A stretch of 17,341 bases of DNA from Vulcanimicrobiota bacterium (GCA_003167055.1 PMUE01000146.1:1-17341); one strand, 5' to 3'. Positions 6,800-14,575 are shown, numbered from the stretch's first letter. Notes: a model not told the origin generated them from the letters alone. Program-made: numbers and translations.

Positions 6800-7151
6800 G
6801 GAACACGGTATAGGTGATCGGCTTCCGGGGGTCTTCGAAAATCTGCGGCTCGAGCTGCGGCGGGGGTGCCTTACCCTCGCGGTCCTCTCACAACTGCGGA
6901 CCGAGCGCTACGGCTACACCCTGCGCAAGGCGCTCGACGAGGCCGGGCTCGATATCGACGAGGGCACGCTCTACCCCCTTCTGCGTCGCCTAGAAACACA
7001 GGGGCTCTTGCAGAGTGAGTGGCGCGAGGAGAACAAGCGCCGCAAGCGCTTCTACCGGCTCTCGCCGGCCGGCCAGCTGATCCTCGATCAACTCACCGAC
7101 GAGCTGCACCGCATCAACGTTTCTCTCGAACGCATCACCGCGGAGTCATAA
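6798..7151 (+). CDS. PadR-family transcriptional regulator
   Basis: This 117-residue winged-helix repressor has the classic PadR core: ENLRLELRRG at about 14-23, LAVLSQL, ERYGYTLRKAL, and the wing region DEGTLYPLLRRLE followed by KRFYRLSPAGQ. A C-terminal helix would mediate dimerisation. PadR proteins sense small molecules or act as simple repressors. ATG 6798 is the only reasonable in-frame start; it gives a 13-residue extension over many relatives. It heads an operon with a HAAS-domain membrane protein two bases downstream, a pairing seen repeatedly in bacteria, and probably controls that operon through the palindrome overlapping its start. Confidence 0.9.
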   Translation: MEHGIGDRLPGVFENLRLELRRGCLTLAVLSQLRTERYGYTLRKALDEAGLDIDEGTLYPLLRRLETQGLLQSEWREENKRRKRFYRLSPAGQLILDQLTDELHRINVSLERITAES

Positions 7152-7153
7152 CA

Positions 7154-8161
7154 ATGGACATGCTTAGCCGCTATCTCTACGCTGTATACAACGGCTTGCC
7201 GAAAGATTCGCCCCGCGCCGACATCATTGCCGAAATCTCCGACGCGCTGCAGTCGCAGATCGACGAACGCGAAGCTGAACTCGGCCGTCCGCTCACGAGC
7301 GACGAAGAAGCTGCGGTGCTCAAGGCGTACGGTCATCCACGCATCATCGCCGGACGCTACGCCGCCGTTCCGTACTTGATCGGGCCCGACTTTCTGCCGT
7401 TCTATTGGTACATGCTGCGGCTGGTGTTGACGATCGTTATCGCGGTCGAGCTGCTCGGCGGGGCGGTCGCTGCGGTCTCCAGCGGACACATGCGCGTGTT
7501 CATCGCGACACTCGACGCGGTGTGGAGTTCCGTCGTGTTTATCTGCGGGGGAGTGACGATCGTGTTTGCGCTCCTCGAACGCATGCGATCGAAGAAGACT
7601 GTGCTGGAACGCATCGGCGTGACGCGTTGGGATCCGCGGCGTCTGCCGGCACCGCCCGGATCGGGGCGCCTAAAACCCGTTTCGCGCTTTAGCAGCATCG
7701 TCGAGTTCGTCGTCAACGTGATTGCGATTCTCGCGCTGCTCGATATACCCGGTGTGCGCTACTGGCTGCTCTACGTTTTGGTGCTCGGGCCGCTGGCCGG
7801 CATGCACGTCGCCGTACAGTTCAACGATGCGGCGTGGGCTCCGGCGTACGCGGGCACGCTGGCCGGCGCCGCGATCATCGCGCTGATCGATATTGCTGCG
7901 TTCGTGCGCCCGACGATCACCACCATCTATTGCTGGACGCGCATTGCAGCGAACGCGGTGACCTTGATTGGTGTCGTCGTTACGCTCGCGCGCCCGCCGC
8001 TGGTGCTACCGGCAGACAGCCCGTTCAACGAGCTCGCCATCTACGTATTGCTCGGCGCGGTGACGGTGCTCGCGATTCAGATCGCGCTCGGTCTCGTGCA
8101 ACTCTACCGTCACAGTCCGGTCTCGGCACACGCTCCAGCCGCATGGGAAAAACCGACGTAG
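7154..8161 (+). CDS. HAAS-domain (DUF1700-like) integral membrane protein
   Basis: The 335-residue protein begins with a cytoplasmic helical domain of about 75 residues (RYLYAVYNGLP, DIIAEISDALQSQIDEREAELG, LTSDEEAAVLKAYGHPRIIAGRY). This is the HAAS/DUF1700-type domain typically encoded next to PadR regulators. About seven hydrophobic helices follow (roughly 77-100, 115-140, 180-200, 205-225, 232-252, 265-285, 292-318), with a basic loop near 140-170. ATG 7154 follows the padR stop by two bases; a longer in-frame extension from 7019 would run inside padR and is rejected. The molecular function of the family is unknown; envelope homeostasis or sensing is often suggested. Confidence 0.85.
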   Translation: MDMLSRYLYAVYNGLPKDSPRADIIAEISDALQSQIDEREAELGRPLTSDEEAAVLKAYGHPRIIAGRYAAVPYLIGPDFLPFYWYMLRLVLTIVIAVELLGGAVAAVSSGHMRVFIATLDAVWSSVVFICGGVTIVFALLERMRSKKTVLERIGVTRWDPRRLPAPPGSGRLKPVSRFSSIVEFVVNVIAILALLDIPGVRYWLLYVLVLGPLAGMHVAVQFNDAAWAPAYAGTLAGAAIIALIDIAAFVRPTITTIYCWTRIAANAVTLIGVVVTLARPPLVLPADSPFNELAIYVLLGAVTVLAIQIALGLVQLYRHSPVSAHAPAAWEKPT

Positions 8162-8622
8162 TCGCTGCGATTGCCGCCGGTCTCACCGGCGCGGTCACGA
8201 TCTTTCTCTACCTTACAATCAGTCTGCCGCTGTTCTTTCACATCTCGCCGCTCGCGCTCTACGCGCTCGATACGGCGAATTTCATCGGCGTGTATGCCGC
8301 ACTCCATGCCGGCCTGCCGGGCATTCTGCTCGGACAAGCTGGTCATGTGGTCGTGAGTTTGGTGTGGGGAGTCATCTTCGTTGCGCTCGCGCAACGCCTA
8401 CCGGAAATGATCGAACGGCCCGTGTTGTGGGGCGCCGTCTACGGCGTCGTCGTGATGCTCGTGATGCACTACCTCGTCGTGCCGCTCGGACACGCGCCGC
8501 GCATTCCCTATTCGCTGCCGGGTTTGGTCAACAACCTGGTGGCGCACACGCTGTGCTTCGGTGTGCCGGTTGCGCTGGTGGCGTCGCGCGTTATGAACGC
8601 AGCTGCCCGATCTTATCCTTGA
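8143..8622 (+). CDS. Hypothetical four-helix membrane protein
   Basis: The 159-residue, strongly hydrophobic protein has about four transmembrane helices (roughly 8-32, 60-83, 95-117, 128-150) and small glycine-rich turns. I do not recognise a family. The start at ATG 8143 lies 19 bases inside the end of the HAAS gene, so the two are probably translationally coupled and belong to the PadR-controlled operon. The gene end overlaps the end of the opposing HD-GYP gene by 32 bases. A longer in-frame reading from 7834 would lie within the HAAS gene and is very unlikely. Function is unknown; a partner of the HAAS protein is a reasonable guess. Confidence 0.7.
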   Translation: MGKTDVVAAIAAGLTGAVTIFLYLTISLPLFFHISPLALYALDTANFIGVYAALHAGLPGILLGQAGHVVVSLVWGVIFVALAQRLPEMIERPVLWGAVYGVVVMLVMHYLVVPLGHAPRIPYSLPGLVNNLVAHTLCFGVPVALVASRVMNAAARSYP

Positions 8623-9613
8623 TGCGATCGAGTGCCTCGACGATCGCCGGATCGAAGTGCGTGCCGCTCTCGCGTTTGACTTGATCGAGCGCATGGCCGA
8701 AGGTCATCGCCGGCCGGTCGGGGCGCGCGTTCATCATCGCGACGAGCGCGTCGGCGACCGCAATGATTCGCCCCGAGAGCGGAATGGCGTCGCCTTTGAG
8801 TTTGCGCGGATAGCCCATGCCATCCCAGCGTTCGTGATGCGAACGCGCCATCGTCGCCGCGGCGTTAAAGAGGCGTGAATCGGCAATCGAGAGGATCTCG
8901 GCTCCCGCCTCGGCGTGTTTTTCGATTGCGGCGCGTGAGGCCGGCGACAGCAGCGCCGTCGTCCCGAGCGTCTTCTCTGCGACGCACAACTTGCCGACGT
9001 CGTACACATGGGCCGCTTCGCGCAGCAGCTGCACGTCAGCAACCGAGCAACGGATCTCGATTGCAAGCATCACCGCGATCTCGCCCGCGAGCTTCATCTT
9101 CGCCGCGCCTTCCGCGTCGCGCGCGGCATAGGCGCGAGCGATGGCGTCGACGGCTTCACGATCGCGCGCATGCAGCCGGCGGCCGGCCCCTTCAGCGCGG
9201 TCTTTGAGCTCGCGCAGTTCACCCTCGCGATCGTTCTGCACGGTTTGCTGGGTCGCAAGACGGCGCACGTGGCTGGCAAATTCGTCCGCCGTCACCGGCT
9301 TGTTCAAGAAGACGTTCACGCCGGCGCCAAGCGCGCGATTCTTCAATTCTTTGTCGTCTTTACCGGTCAGCATGATGATCGGCGTGCGCTCGCGGCCGGG
9401 TACGCCGCGCAGTTCCAATACGAACTCGACGCCGTCCATATCCGGCATGCTGTAGTCGACCACACAGAGCGTCGGCTCCATGCCGTTCAAATAGTGCAGC
9501 GCTTCGCGCGGGTCCGAAAAGGGGACCACCTCGCCGCCGAGCATCTTTTCGATCGCCGCCGCATACATGCGCAACGTCGGCTCGTAATCATCGATCACTA
9601 CGACCCTGGACAT
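8591..9613 (-). CDS. Response regulator with degenerate HD-GYP domain
   Basis: The 340-residue protein has a receiver domain (about 1-120) with D8-D9, phosphoacceptor D53 in VVDYSMPDMDG, T83 and K105, then a helical linker rich in charged residues (about 125-165), then an HD-GYP domain (about 170-335). HD-GYP proteins are normally cyclic-di-GMP phosphodiesterases. H233, H259-H260 in SHHERWDG, GYP (267-269) and VAD (D288) are present. The motif normally reading HDxGK is Y204-D205-V-G-K208, losing the metal-binding histidine, so activity may be lost or changed. It is transcribed alone, divergent from the OmpR-type regulator across about 60 bases, and its end overlaps the membrane protein gene on the other strand. 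Confidence 0.88.
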   Translation of the reverse strand: MSRVVVIDDYEPTLRMYAAAIEKMLGGEVVPFSDPREALHYLNGMEPTLCVVDYSMPDMDGVEFVLELRGVPGRERTPIIMLTGKDDKELKNRALGAGVNVFLNKPVTADEFASHVRRLATQQTVQNDREGELRELKDRAEGAGRRLHARDREAVDAIARAYAARDAEGAAKMKLAGEIAVMLAIEIRCSVADVQLLREAAHVYDVGKLCVAEKTLGTTALLSPASRAAIEKHAEAGAEILSIADSRLFNAAATMARSHHERWDGMGYPRKLKGDAIPLSGRIIAVADALVAMMNARPDRPAMTFGHALDQVKRESGTHFDPAIVEALDRIKDKIGQLRS

Positions 9614-9673
9614 ATCTTCTTTTTCGGCCCCTTTCCAGGAAGTCTCAAGCCGGGGTACCAGTATTTAACTCAT

Positions 9674-10357
9674 ATGCCTGAAACCAAGCCGCGTGTCGCC
9701 ATCATCGACGATGAACCCCGGATCCGCGAACTGCTCGAATTGACCCTGGGCCACCACGGCTATGCCGTCCGGACGGCCCCCGACGGCCCCGCCGGCCTGG
9801 ATTTGGTTAAAAATTGGGCCCCGGACGTCATCGTGCTTGACGTGATGATGCCGATGGTCAGCGGCATCGAGCTCCTGCCGATGCTGCGCCGTGTCACCGA
9901 CGCGCCGGTGGTCATGCTTTCCGCTCGCGGTGAGGTCGACACCAAGGTCGAGGGCCTCTCGCACGGCGCCGACGATTACCTCAGCAAGCCGTTCGAAATG
10001 CAAGAATTGATCGCGCACATCGATGCCAAGTTACGTCGCCCGCACTTGGAAAATCGCAACGTGATCGCCTACGACGACATCAGCGTCAATCTCGATGAAC
10101 ACACGGTCGTGCGCGCCGGTAAGCGCATCGAACTCTCGCCGCTCGAATACGATTTGTTGGTGACGCTGCTGCGCCGTCCGCGCCGCGTTTTCACCCGCGA
10201 CGAGTTGCTCGATCTAGTGTGGGGCAATGAGAAAGACGTGGGCCAGAACGCGGTCGAGCGCTACATCTCGTATTTGCGTGTGAAAGTCGACGAGGGATTT
10301 ACCCGGCCGTTGATTCAGACGGTGCGCGGCGCCGGATACACCCTCCGTGCCGACTGA
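9674..10357 (+). CDS. OmpR/PhoB-type response regulator
   Basis: The 227-residue DNA-binding response regulator has a receiver domain (about 1-120) with D12-D13, phosphoacceptor D56 in VLDVMMP, S83 and K105 (SKPFEMQEL). A winged-helix effector follows (about 130-225) with LSPLEYDLLVTLLRRP, FTRDELLDLVWG and the terminal TVRGAGYTL typical of OmpR/PhoB proteins. ATG 9674 starts where family similarity starts; an upstream in-frame extension runs antisense to the HD-GYP gene and is rejected. The stop lies 11 bases into the histidine kinase gene, so the pair forms a coupled two-component system. No strong Shine-Dalgarno is visible. The signal and targets are not revealed. Confidence 0.92.
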   Translation: MPETKPRVAIIDDEPRIRELLELTLGHHGYAVRTAPDGPAGLDLVKNWAPDVIVLDVMMPMVSGIELLPMLRRVTDAPVVMLSARGEVDTKVEGLSHGADDYLSKPFEMQELIAHIDAKLRRPHLENRNVIAYDDISVNLDEHTVVRAGKRIELSPLEYDLLVTLLRRPRRVFTRDELLDLVWGNEKDVGQNAVERYISYLRVKVDEGFTRPLIQTVRGAGYTLRAD

Positions 10358-11693
10358 ACCAACCTTCCGCAATTTTTCGCGCCGCATCACGCGCGGCTAT
10401 GTTATTCTCGCGGTGGCGCTGATCGCGCTGGTTGTCGGCGCGTCGTCGGCCTTTGCAATCATCGGCTTCGCCTCAACCTTTAACCAGTCAATCGACGCGG
10501 CAGCCGCGCGCGTGCAGGAGCGCGTCCGCGATCTCACCGCGCAACATCTCACGCTCGCGCAACTCGCACCCAAGATCATTGCCTACGAGCCAAATGCGCG
10601 CTCGCGGATCCTGGTCTACGATTCGCAACACCGCGTCGTCGCCGGCGCCTCGGCGCAACTTGACGACAGTCAGCGCTTCATCGCCGCGGCACTGGCGCTA
10701 CGGCCGCGCTTCGTCGGGGTTCCGGGCGGCGGTTCGATCGTGCTTGAGCCCGATGTCGGCGACTTTTCGCACTCGCTCGTGCGCTACTGGGAGCGCATTC
10801 TCCCAATCGGGTTGATTGCGGTCATCATCGCGTGGCTGGCGGGCCGCGTGATCACCGGGCGCGCGCTGCGTCCGCTGCGCGAAGTCAACGAGGCGCTGGG
10901 CTCAATTGCCGAAGGCGACTTCACGCCCAAACTGCTGCTCGAGAGTGACAGCAGCTTGCACGAGCTGACGCAAACCTACAACGAGGTCGCGCAGCGCCTC
11001 AACGCGGCAACCTACGAACAACGACGCCATGAAGCGCAGATGCGCCAGTTCATCGCCGATGCGGGCCACGAGCTGCGCACGCCGCTCACGATTTTCATGG
11101 GTTACCTCGATGCGTTGCAATCGGGCGTCGTGCAAGACGGCGACGGCGTGCGCCGCGTGCACGAAACGATGCTCGATGAGAGCCGCAAGATGCGCCGAAT
11201 CATCGAGAAGCTGATTTTGCTTGCGCGTCTCGAGCGCGACGGCGATTCGATGCTCGACCAGATCGATCTGCAATCAGTCGCCGCGCGCGCGGTCGACGCG
11301 CTGCGTCCGCTCGCAGGCGAGCGGCTGCACTTGGCCGCCGACGGCGAAGCGGTCGTGGTCGGCGACGACGGCGAGCTCTACGAAGCGGTGAAAAACGTGG
11401 TCGAGAACGCGGTGCGGTACGCGCCTGCCTCGGCCGTCGAAGTCCGGGTGGCGCGCGATGGCGGCACGGCGGTTCTCGAGGTGGCGGATCAGGGACCGGG
11501 CATGGCGCCGATCGATGTGGAGCACGCCTTCGACCGGTTCTATCGCGGCGGCTCGCACGGCGACGTTGACGGCTCGGGCCTCGGCCTCGCCATCGCCAAA
11601 CGCGCCGTCGAGCGCATGGGCGGGTCCATCGGACTGGCAAGCGGTCCCGATCAGGGAACGACCGTCACGATGCGCTTCCCCGTCCAGGCCTAG
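10347..11693 (+). CDS. Membrane sensor histidine kinase
   Basis: The 448-residue kinase partners the preceding OmpR-type regulator. TM1 spans about 17-42, then an extracytoplasmic sensor of about 105 residues, TM2 at about 150-168, a HAMP linker (about 170-222), and HisKA with phospho-accepting H241 in DAGHELRTPLT. The ATPase domain has the N box NVVENAVRYAP (350-360), DQGPGM (381-386) and GSGLGLAIA (409-417). It starts at GTG 10347, overlapping the regulator stop by 11 bases; no in-frame ATG lies near the family start. The sensor domain shows no motif I can link to a ligand. Confidence 0.92.
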   Translation: MPTEPTFRNFSRRITRGYVILAVALIALVVGASSAFAIIGFASTFNQSIDAAAARVQERVRDLTAQHLTLAQLAPKIIAYEPNARSRILVYDSQHRVVAGASAQLDDSQRFIAAALALRPRFVGVPGGGSIVLEPDVGDFSHSLVRYWERILPIGLIAVIIAWLAGRVITGRALRPLREVNEALGSIAEGDFTPKLLLESDSSLHELTQTYNEVAQRLNAATYEQRRHEAQMRQFIADAGHELRTPLTIFMGYLDALQSGVVQDGDGVRRVHETMLDESRKMRRIIEKLILLARLERDGDSMLDQIDLQSVAARAVDALRPLAGERLHLAADGEAVVVGDDGELYEAVKNVVENAVRYAPASAVEVRVARDGGTAVLEVADQGPGMAPIDVEHAFDRFYRGGSHGDVDGSGLGLAIAKRAVERMGGSIGLASGPDQGTTVTMRFPVQA

Positions 11694-11696
11694 CCC

Positions 11697-11813
11697 CGGA
11701 CCGCACGGTTACCCCCTAAGGAGGCGACCAGGGTCTGTTTCGGCTACCCGTGGAGGCAAAGCGACCAGCATAGCAAAGCTCCGCAAAGTACCCCTGCACC
11801 CACGGAGAACCGC
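11697..11813 (+). promoter_or_regulatory. Structured leader region before the MmyB-like regulator
   Basis: This non-coding gap of about 120 bases has notable pairing potential. CCGTGG at 11748-11753 is the exact complement of CCACGG at 11800-11805, which includes the start of the Shine-Dalgarno (GGAGA, 11804-11808). GGAG (11752-11755) can pair with CTCC (11779-11782), and GGGT with ACCC around 11731-11749. GCAAAG occurs three times (11756, 11773, 11783). It does not match a riboswitch class I recognise. No clear T-tract terminator for the kinase gene is seen. Confidence 0.35.
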
Positions 11814-12617
11814 ATGCTCGACGTCCCCGCCACGCTTTCCCGACGTTCAGACCTCGGTCAGTTTCTGCGTACTCGGCGCAGCGCGTTGCGCCCGATCGAT
11901 GTGGGGCTCGAGGAGGATACCAACCGCCGGCACGTCGCCGGACTGCGCCGCGAAGAGGTCGCCAAACTCGCCGGCATCTCGACCACCTGGTACACCTGGA
12001 TCGAACAGGCGCGCGAGATCAATTTCTCGCTCGACGTGATCGACGAGATCGGTCGCGCGCTGCTGCTTACCCCGCCCGAGATCGCGTACCTCAAGGTGCT
12101 GGCGTCCGACACGCCACCGCAAGAGTGCACGCTCGATCCGGACATTCCCGACGCGCTGCGCAAGCTGGTCGAACTGCATCGTGCCGCACCGGCCTACCTC
12201 GCCACGCCGCGCCTGGATCTCTTGGTCTGGAATTCGCAACTAGGCGAGATCTTCGACTACCAGGAAGACGGCAATTTGCTTTCGCGCAACGTGCTGTGGC
12301 GGATGTTCTTCGATCCGTCGCGCCGGCAGTTGTACGTCGATTGGGAAACGGCGGCACGCGGCTGCGTCGCAGTGTATCGCAATATCTACGCGACCTATTA
12401 CGGCGACAAGCATTTCGACGACTTGTTGACCACGATGATGCGCGATCCGGATTTCACCCGCGTGTGGAACGACTGGGAAGTCTTACCGCCCGACGTACCG
12501 GCGTTCTTGGTTCGTCATCGAACGCTCGGCTTGTGCGAACTCGAACCGATTCAAGCAACGCTCGGCATTTCGCCGGGCTGTTACTTGGCGCTCTTTAGTT
12601 CGAAGAAGCTGAGTTAA
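11814..12617 (+). CDS. XRE-family regulator with MmyB-like ligand-binding domain
   Basis: The 267-residue regulator has an N-terminal HTH (about 12-95) of the distinctive form RRHVAGLRREEVAKLAGIS with WYTWIEQAR, as in the MmyB/MLTR group. A C-terminal domain (about 105-265) has the group's patterns (LVWNSQLGEI, NVLWRMFFDP, then a Phe/Trp-rich stretch and a final LYLALF-like strand). MmyB-type domains bind a hydrophobic small molecule and these proteins often control a neighbouring oxidoreductase. Here the next gene is an LDH-like dehydrogenase, but convergent rather than divergent. ATG 11814 has GGAGA five bases upstream. The TAA overlaps the opposing stop codon within TTAA (12614-12617). Confidence 0.87.
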   Translation: MLDVPATLSRRSDLGQFLRTRRSALRPIDVGLEEDTNRRHVAGLRREEVAKLAGISTTWYTWIEQAREINFSLDVIDEIGRALLLTPPEIAYLKVLASDTPPQECTLDPDIPDALRKLVELHRAAPAYLATPRLDLLVWNSQLGEIFDYQEDGNLLSRNVLWRMFFDPSRRQLYVDWETAARGCVAVYRNIYATYYGDKHFDDLLTTMMRDPDFTRVWNDWEVLPPDVPAFLVRHRTLGLCELEPIQATLGISPGCYLALFSSKKLS

Positions 12618-13567
12618 GCGGCCGCGGCGGCCGCGCTGTACTCCGCGACAACGCTTTTGAGGCGCTTGGCGCTGGCGTCGACCCCTGCTTGTTCTTCTTC
12701 GGAGAGCAGCGGCCAGATCACATCGCTCACGCCATGCTTGCCGACGACGCTCGGAAGCGAGAGCGTCACGCCGTAGTTCGGTTGGTACGAGCCGACCGGA
12801 AGCACCGCACGTTCGTCGCGCAGGATGCACTCCGCGACGCGAGCGACGACCATGCCGATGCCATACTGGCTGGCGCCGATGCCTTCGATGATCGAGATGT
12901 TGGCGTGGCGCACGTCCTGCTCGACCGACGCGCGAAGCTCGTCGAAGCGGATGCGGCGCTCAGCGATGAGGCGTGAAAGCGGTTGGCCGCCGATGCGTAC
13001 CGACGACCAGCAGAAGACGCTGTTCGTGCCGTGCTCGCTGATCACAAAAGCGTCAACGCTCTGCGGGCTCACGCCGAAGCGCTCGGCGAGGTGCACGCGA
13101 AAGCGCAGCGTGTCCAAGTAGGTGCTGGTGCTGAGCACGCGGTTGTGACCGGCAAGACGGCAGGTGACGTCGACCAGTGGTTCGGGCGGATTGGTGACAA
13201 CCAGCAGAACGGCGTGCGGGGCGACCGCGACGATTTTCGGAACGATCTCTTCGAACACTTCGACGTTGGTGCGCAGCAAGCGCAAACGTCCGAGCGGGTC
13301 GTTGCGATCGGTCGCGCCGCCGGTTTTTTCGTTGATGCCGGCGCTGATGATCACCAGGCCTGCGCCGCAAAGATCATCGAATTCGCCGGCGCGTACGTCG
13401 ACCGCCGCCGAAAGCGGTGCGCCGTAGCGCAGATCGGTCGCGACGCCTTTCGAGCGCGCGGGGTACCGGTCGACCAGAACGATATCGGTTGCTACTGCGC
13501 GCACGCACGAAGCGAGCGCGGCTGCTGCGCCGACTGCTCCGGCGCCAACGATCCCCAGCTTGTTCAT
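12614..13567 (-). CDS. LDH/MDH-superfamily 2-hydroxyacid dehydrogenase, specificity uncertain
   Basis: The 317-residue NAD-dependent dehydrogenase has the Rossmann motif GAGAVG (8-13) with D33 for the NAD ribose, D152 and R155 in YLDTLRFR, and catalytic H179 in SEHGTN. The substrate-specificity position (Gln in lactate, Arg in malate enzymes) aligns with E80 in INEKTGG, and the mobile loop is about eight residues longer than in B. subtilis LDH, recalling L-2-hydroxyisocaproate dehydrogenase. The substrate is therefore probably not plain lactate or malate. ATG 13567 overlaps the TauE gene stop by four bases (ATGA); an 87-codon in-frame extension upstream lies inside that gene and is rejected. 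The C-terminus is a run of alanines. Confidence 0.82.
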   Translation of the reverse strand: MNKLGIVGAGAVGAAAALASCVRAVATDIVLVDRYPARSKGVATDLRYGAPLSAAVDVRAGEFDDLCGAGLVIISAGINEKTGGATDRNDPLGRLRLLRTNVEVFEEIVPKIVAVAPHAVLLVVTNPPEPLVDVTCRLAGHNRVLSTSTYLDTLRFRVHLAERFGVSPQSVDAFVISEHGTNSVFCWSSVRIGGQPLSRLIAERRIRFDELRASVEQDVRHANISIIEGIGASQYGIGMVVARVAECILRDERAVLPVGSYQPNYGVTLSLPSVVGKHGVSDVIWPLLSEEEQAGVDASAKRLKSVVAEYSAAAAAA

Positions 13568-14427
13568 TTTGTCGTCGCTTTCGAAATCTGGATGGTGGTG
13601 GTGGCGAGGGTGTTCACGTGGGGTTGGAACATCGGCAGATGCCGGATGCTCAGGGTGATGAACGTGATAACGCAGATGACGCCGAAGATGCGCGTGAGTT
13701 GCGGCGATTTCAATTTGTTGGAGTAGCGCGCGCCGAAGTGCGCGCCGACGACGGCACCGATCGCGAGCGGGATCGCCAGCGCCCAGTCGACGCGTGCTTC
13801 GTGAATTTGTGCGATGACGCCGGGCCAAATGTAGATCATGGCGATGAACGACGCGGTCGGCATCGCAACGTAGGCGGGCAGCTTATAGCGCCAGAGCAGC
13901 AGCGGAATCGCGACCGTGCCGGCACCGATACCGAACAGGCTGGAAGAAAATCCGACCAGCACGCCCATCAATGCGAATTCCCAGTTTGCGGCGCGCAGCG
14001 AGCGTTCAGACTCGAGGGCGGCGTCATTGGCCGTCGACTGCTTCGAGGGCTTGAGCATGTTGTAGGCGATGAAGAGCAGCATCACGCCGTAGAGCACGTC
14101 GAATTGGCTCGAGCTCACGTACTTCAGCGCGACGACGCCGAGCAACGCGCCGGCGATGCCGCCGAGGCCGATGGACCAACCGATCCGCAGATTGATGCGC
14201 TTCGTTTTGCGCAGCGCGAACGATGCGATCGCGACGTTGATGCCGACCATGAAGAGCGAGGTTGCAGCGACGACTTGCGGCGTCAGGTGGCCCGAGAGCC
14301 GCAGGATCGGGACGGAGATGAAACCGCCGCCGAAGCCGACGAGGCTTCCAAAGAAACATGCGACCAGCCCCAGCACGATGCTGAGGAAGGAAGTCAAAAT
14401 TGGCAAGCCATCAAAGATATGCTGCAT
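13564..14427 (-). CDS. TauE/SafE-family permease (COG0730)
   Basis: The 287-residue protein has about eight hydrophobic helices in two similar halves. Each half starts with a glycine-rich motif: GSLVGFGGGFISVP (27-40) and GVLVGFSSSLFGIGAG in the second half. A charged cytoplasmic linker sits near 125-145. The family exports or imports small anions such as sulfite, sulfonates and organosulfur acids. It overlaps the dehydrogenase by four bases, so the two are made together, suggesting that the carried compound is a substrate or product of that enzyme. AAGG lies about four bases before the ATG. Exact cargo is unknown. Confidence 0.87.
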   Translation of the reverse strand: MQHIFDGLPILTSFLSIVLGLVACFFGSLVGFGGGFISVPILRLSGHLTPQVVAATSLFMVGINVAIASFALRKTKRINLRIGWSIGLGGIAGALLGVVALKYVSSSQFDVLYGVMLLFIAYNMLKPSKQSTANDAALESERSLRAANWEFALMGVLVGFSSSLFGIGAGTVAIPLLLWRYKLPAYVAMPTASFIAMIYIWPGVIAQIHEARVDWALAIPLAIGAVVGAHFGARYSNKLKSPQLTRIFGVICVITFITLSIRHLPMFQPHVNTLATTTIQISKATTK

Positions 14428-14539
14428 TACCTTACAGTTGTCGGGCTCGGTAATGCGACGAACTAGGCAGGCGGGCGGGGTAGAGGTTAAGTGAATGTAT
14501 GCGCAGCGTAGGGGCTTCGTTAACTTCCTTGCACGATGA

Positions 14540-14575
14540 GGATTAAGAAAAGAACCTCGGCAAAAGCCGAGGCTC
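14540..14575 (-). terminator. Intrinsic terminator of the phasin gene
   Basis: A 7-bp perfect stem, CCTCGGC (14555-14561) with GCCGAGG (14566-14572), surrounds a four-base loop. Read on the minus strand it is followed by the T-rich TTCTTTTCTT. It lies about 25 bases after the phasin stop. The rest of the gap up to the TauE start (14428-14540) must hold the TauE promoter, but I cannot place it confidently. Confidence 0.75.

Noticed and set aside
9008..9673. Extended N-terminus of the OmpR-type regulator beginning at 9008
   Set aside because: The extension is antisense to the HD-GYP gene; receiver-domain similarity begins just after ATG 9674.
11697..11813. Cyclic-di-GMP (GEMM) riboswitch suggested by GCAAAGC
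   Set aside because: The other conserved GEMM parts, such as the GGCAAACC segment and the closing GGGTTGCC-type element, are not found in the right order.
12618..12634. GCGGCCGC-rich inverted repeat as a bidirectional terminator
   Set aside because: It is the coding sequence for the alanine-rich C-terminus of the dehydrogenase and no T tract follows on either strand.
13417..14466. Plus-strand open frame of 349 codons opposite the TauE and LDH-like genes
   Set aside because: Arg/Asp/Gln-rich sequence with no recognisable domain, while the minus strand encodes two clear protein families with a classic ATGA overlap.
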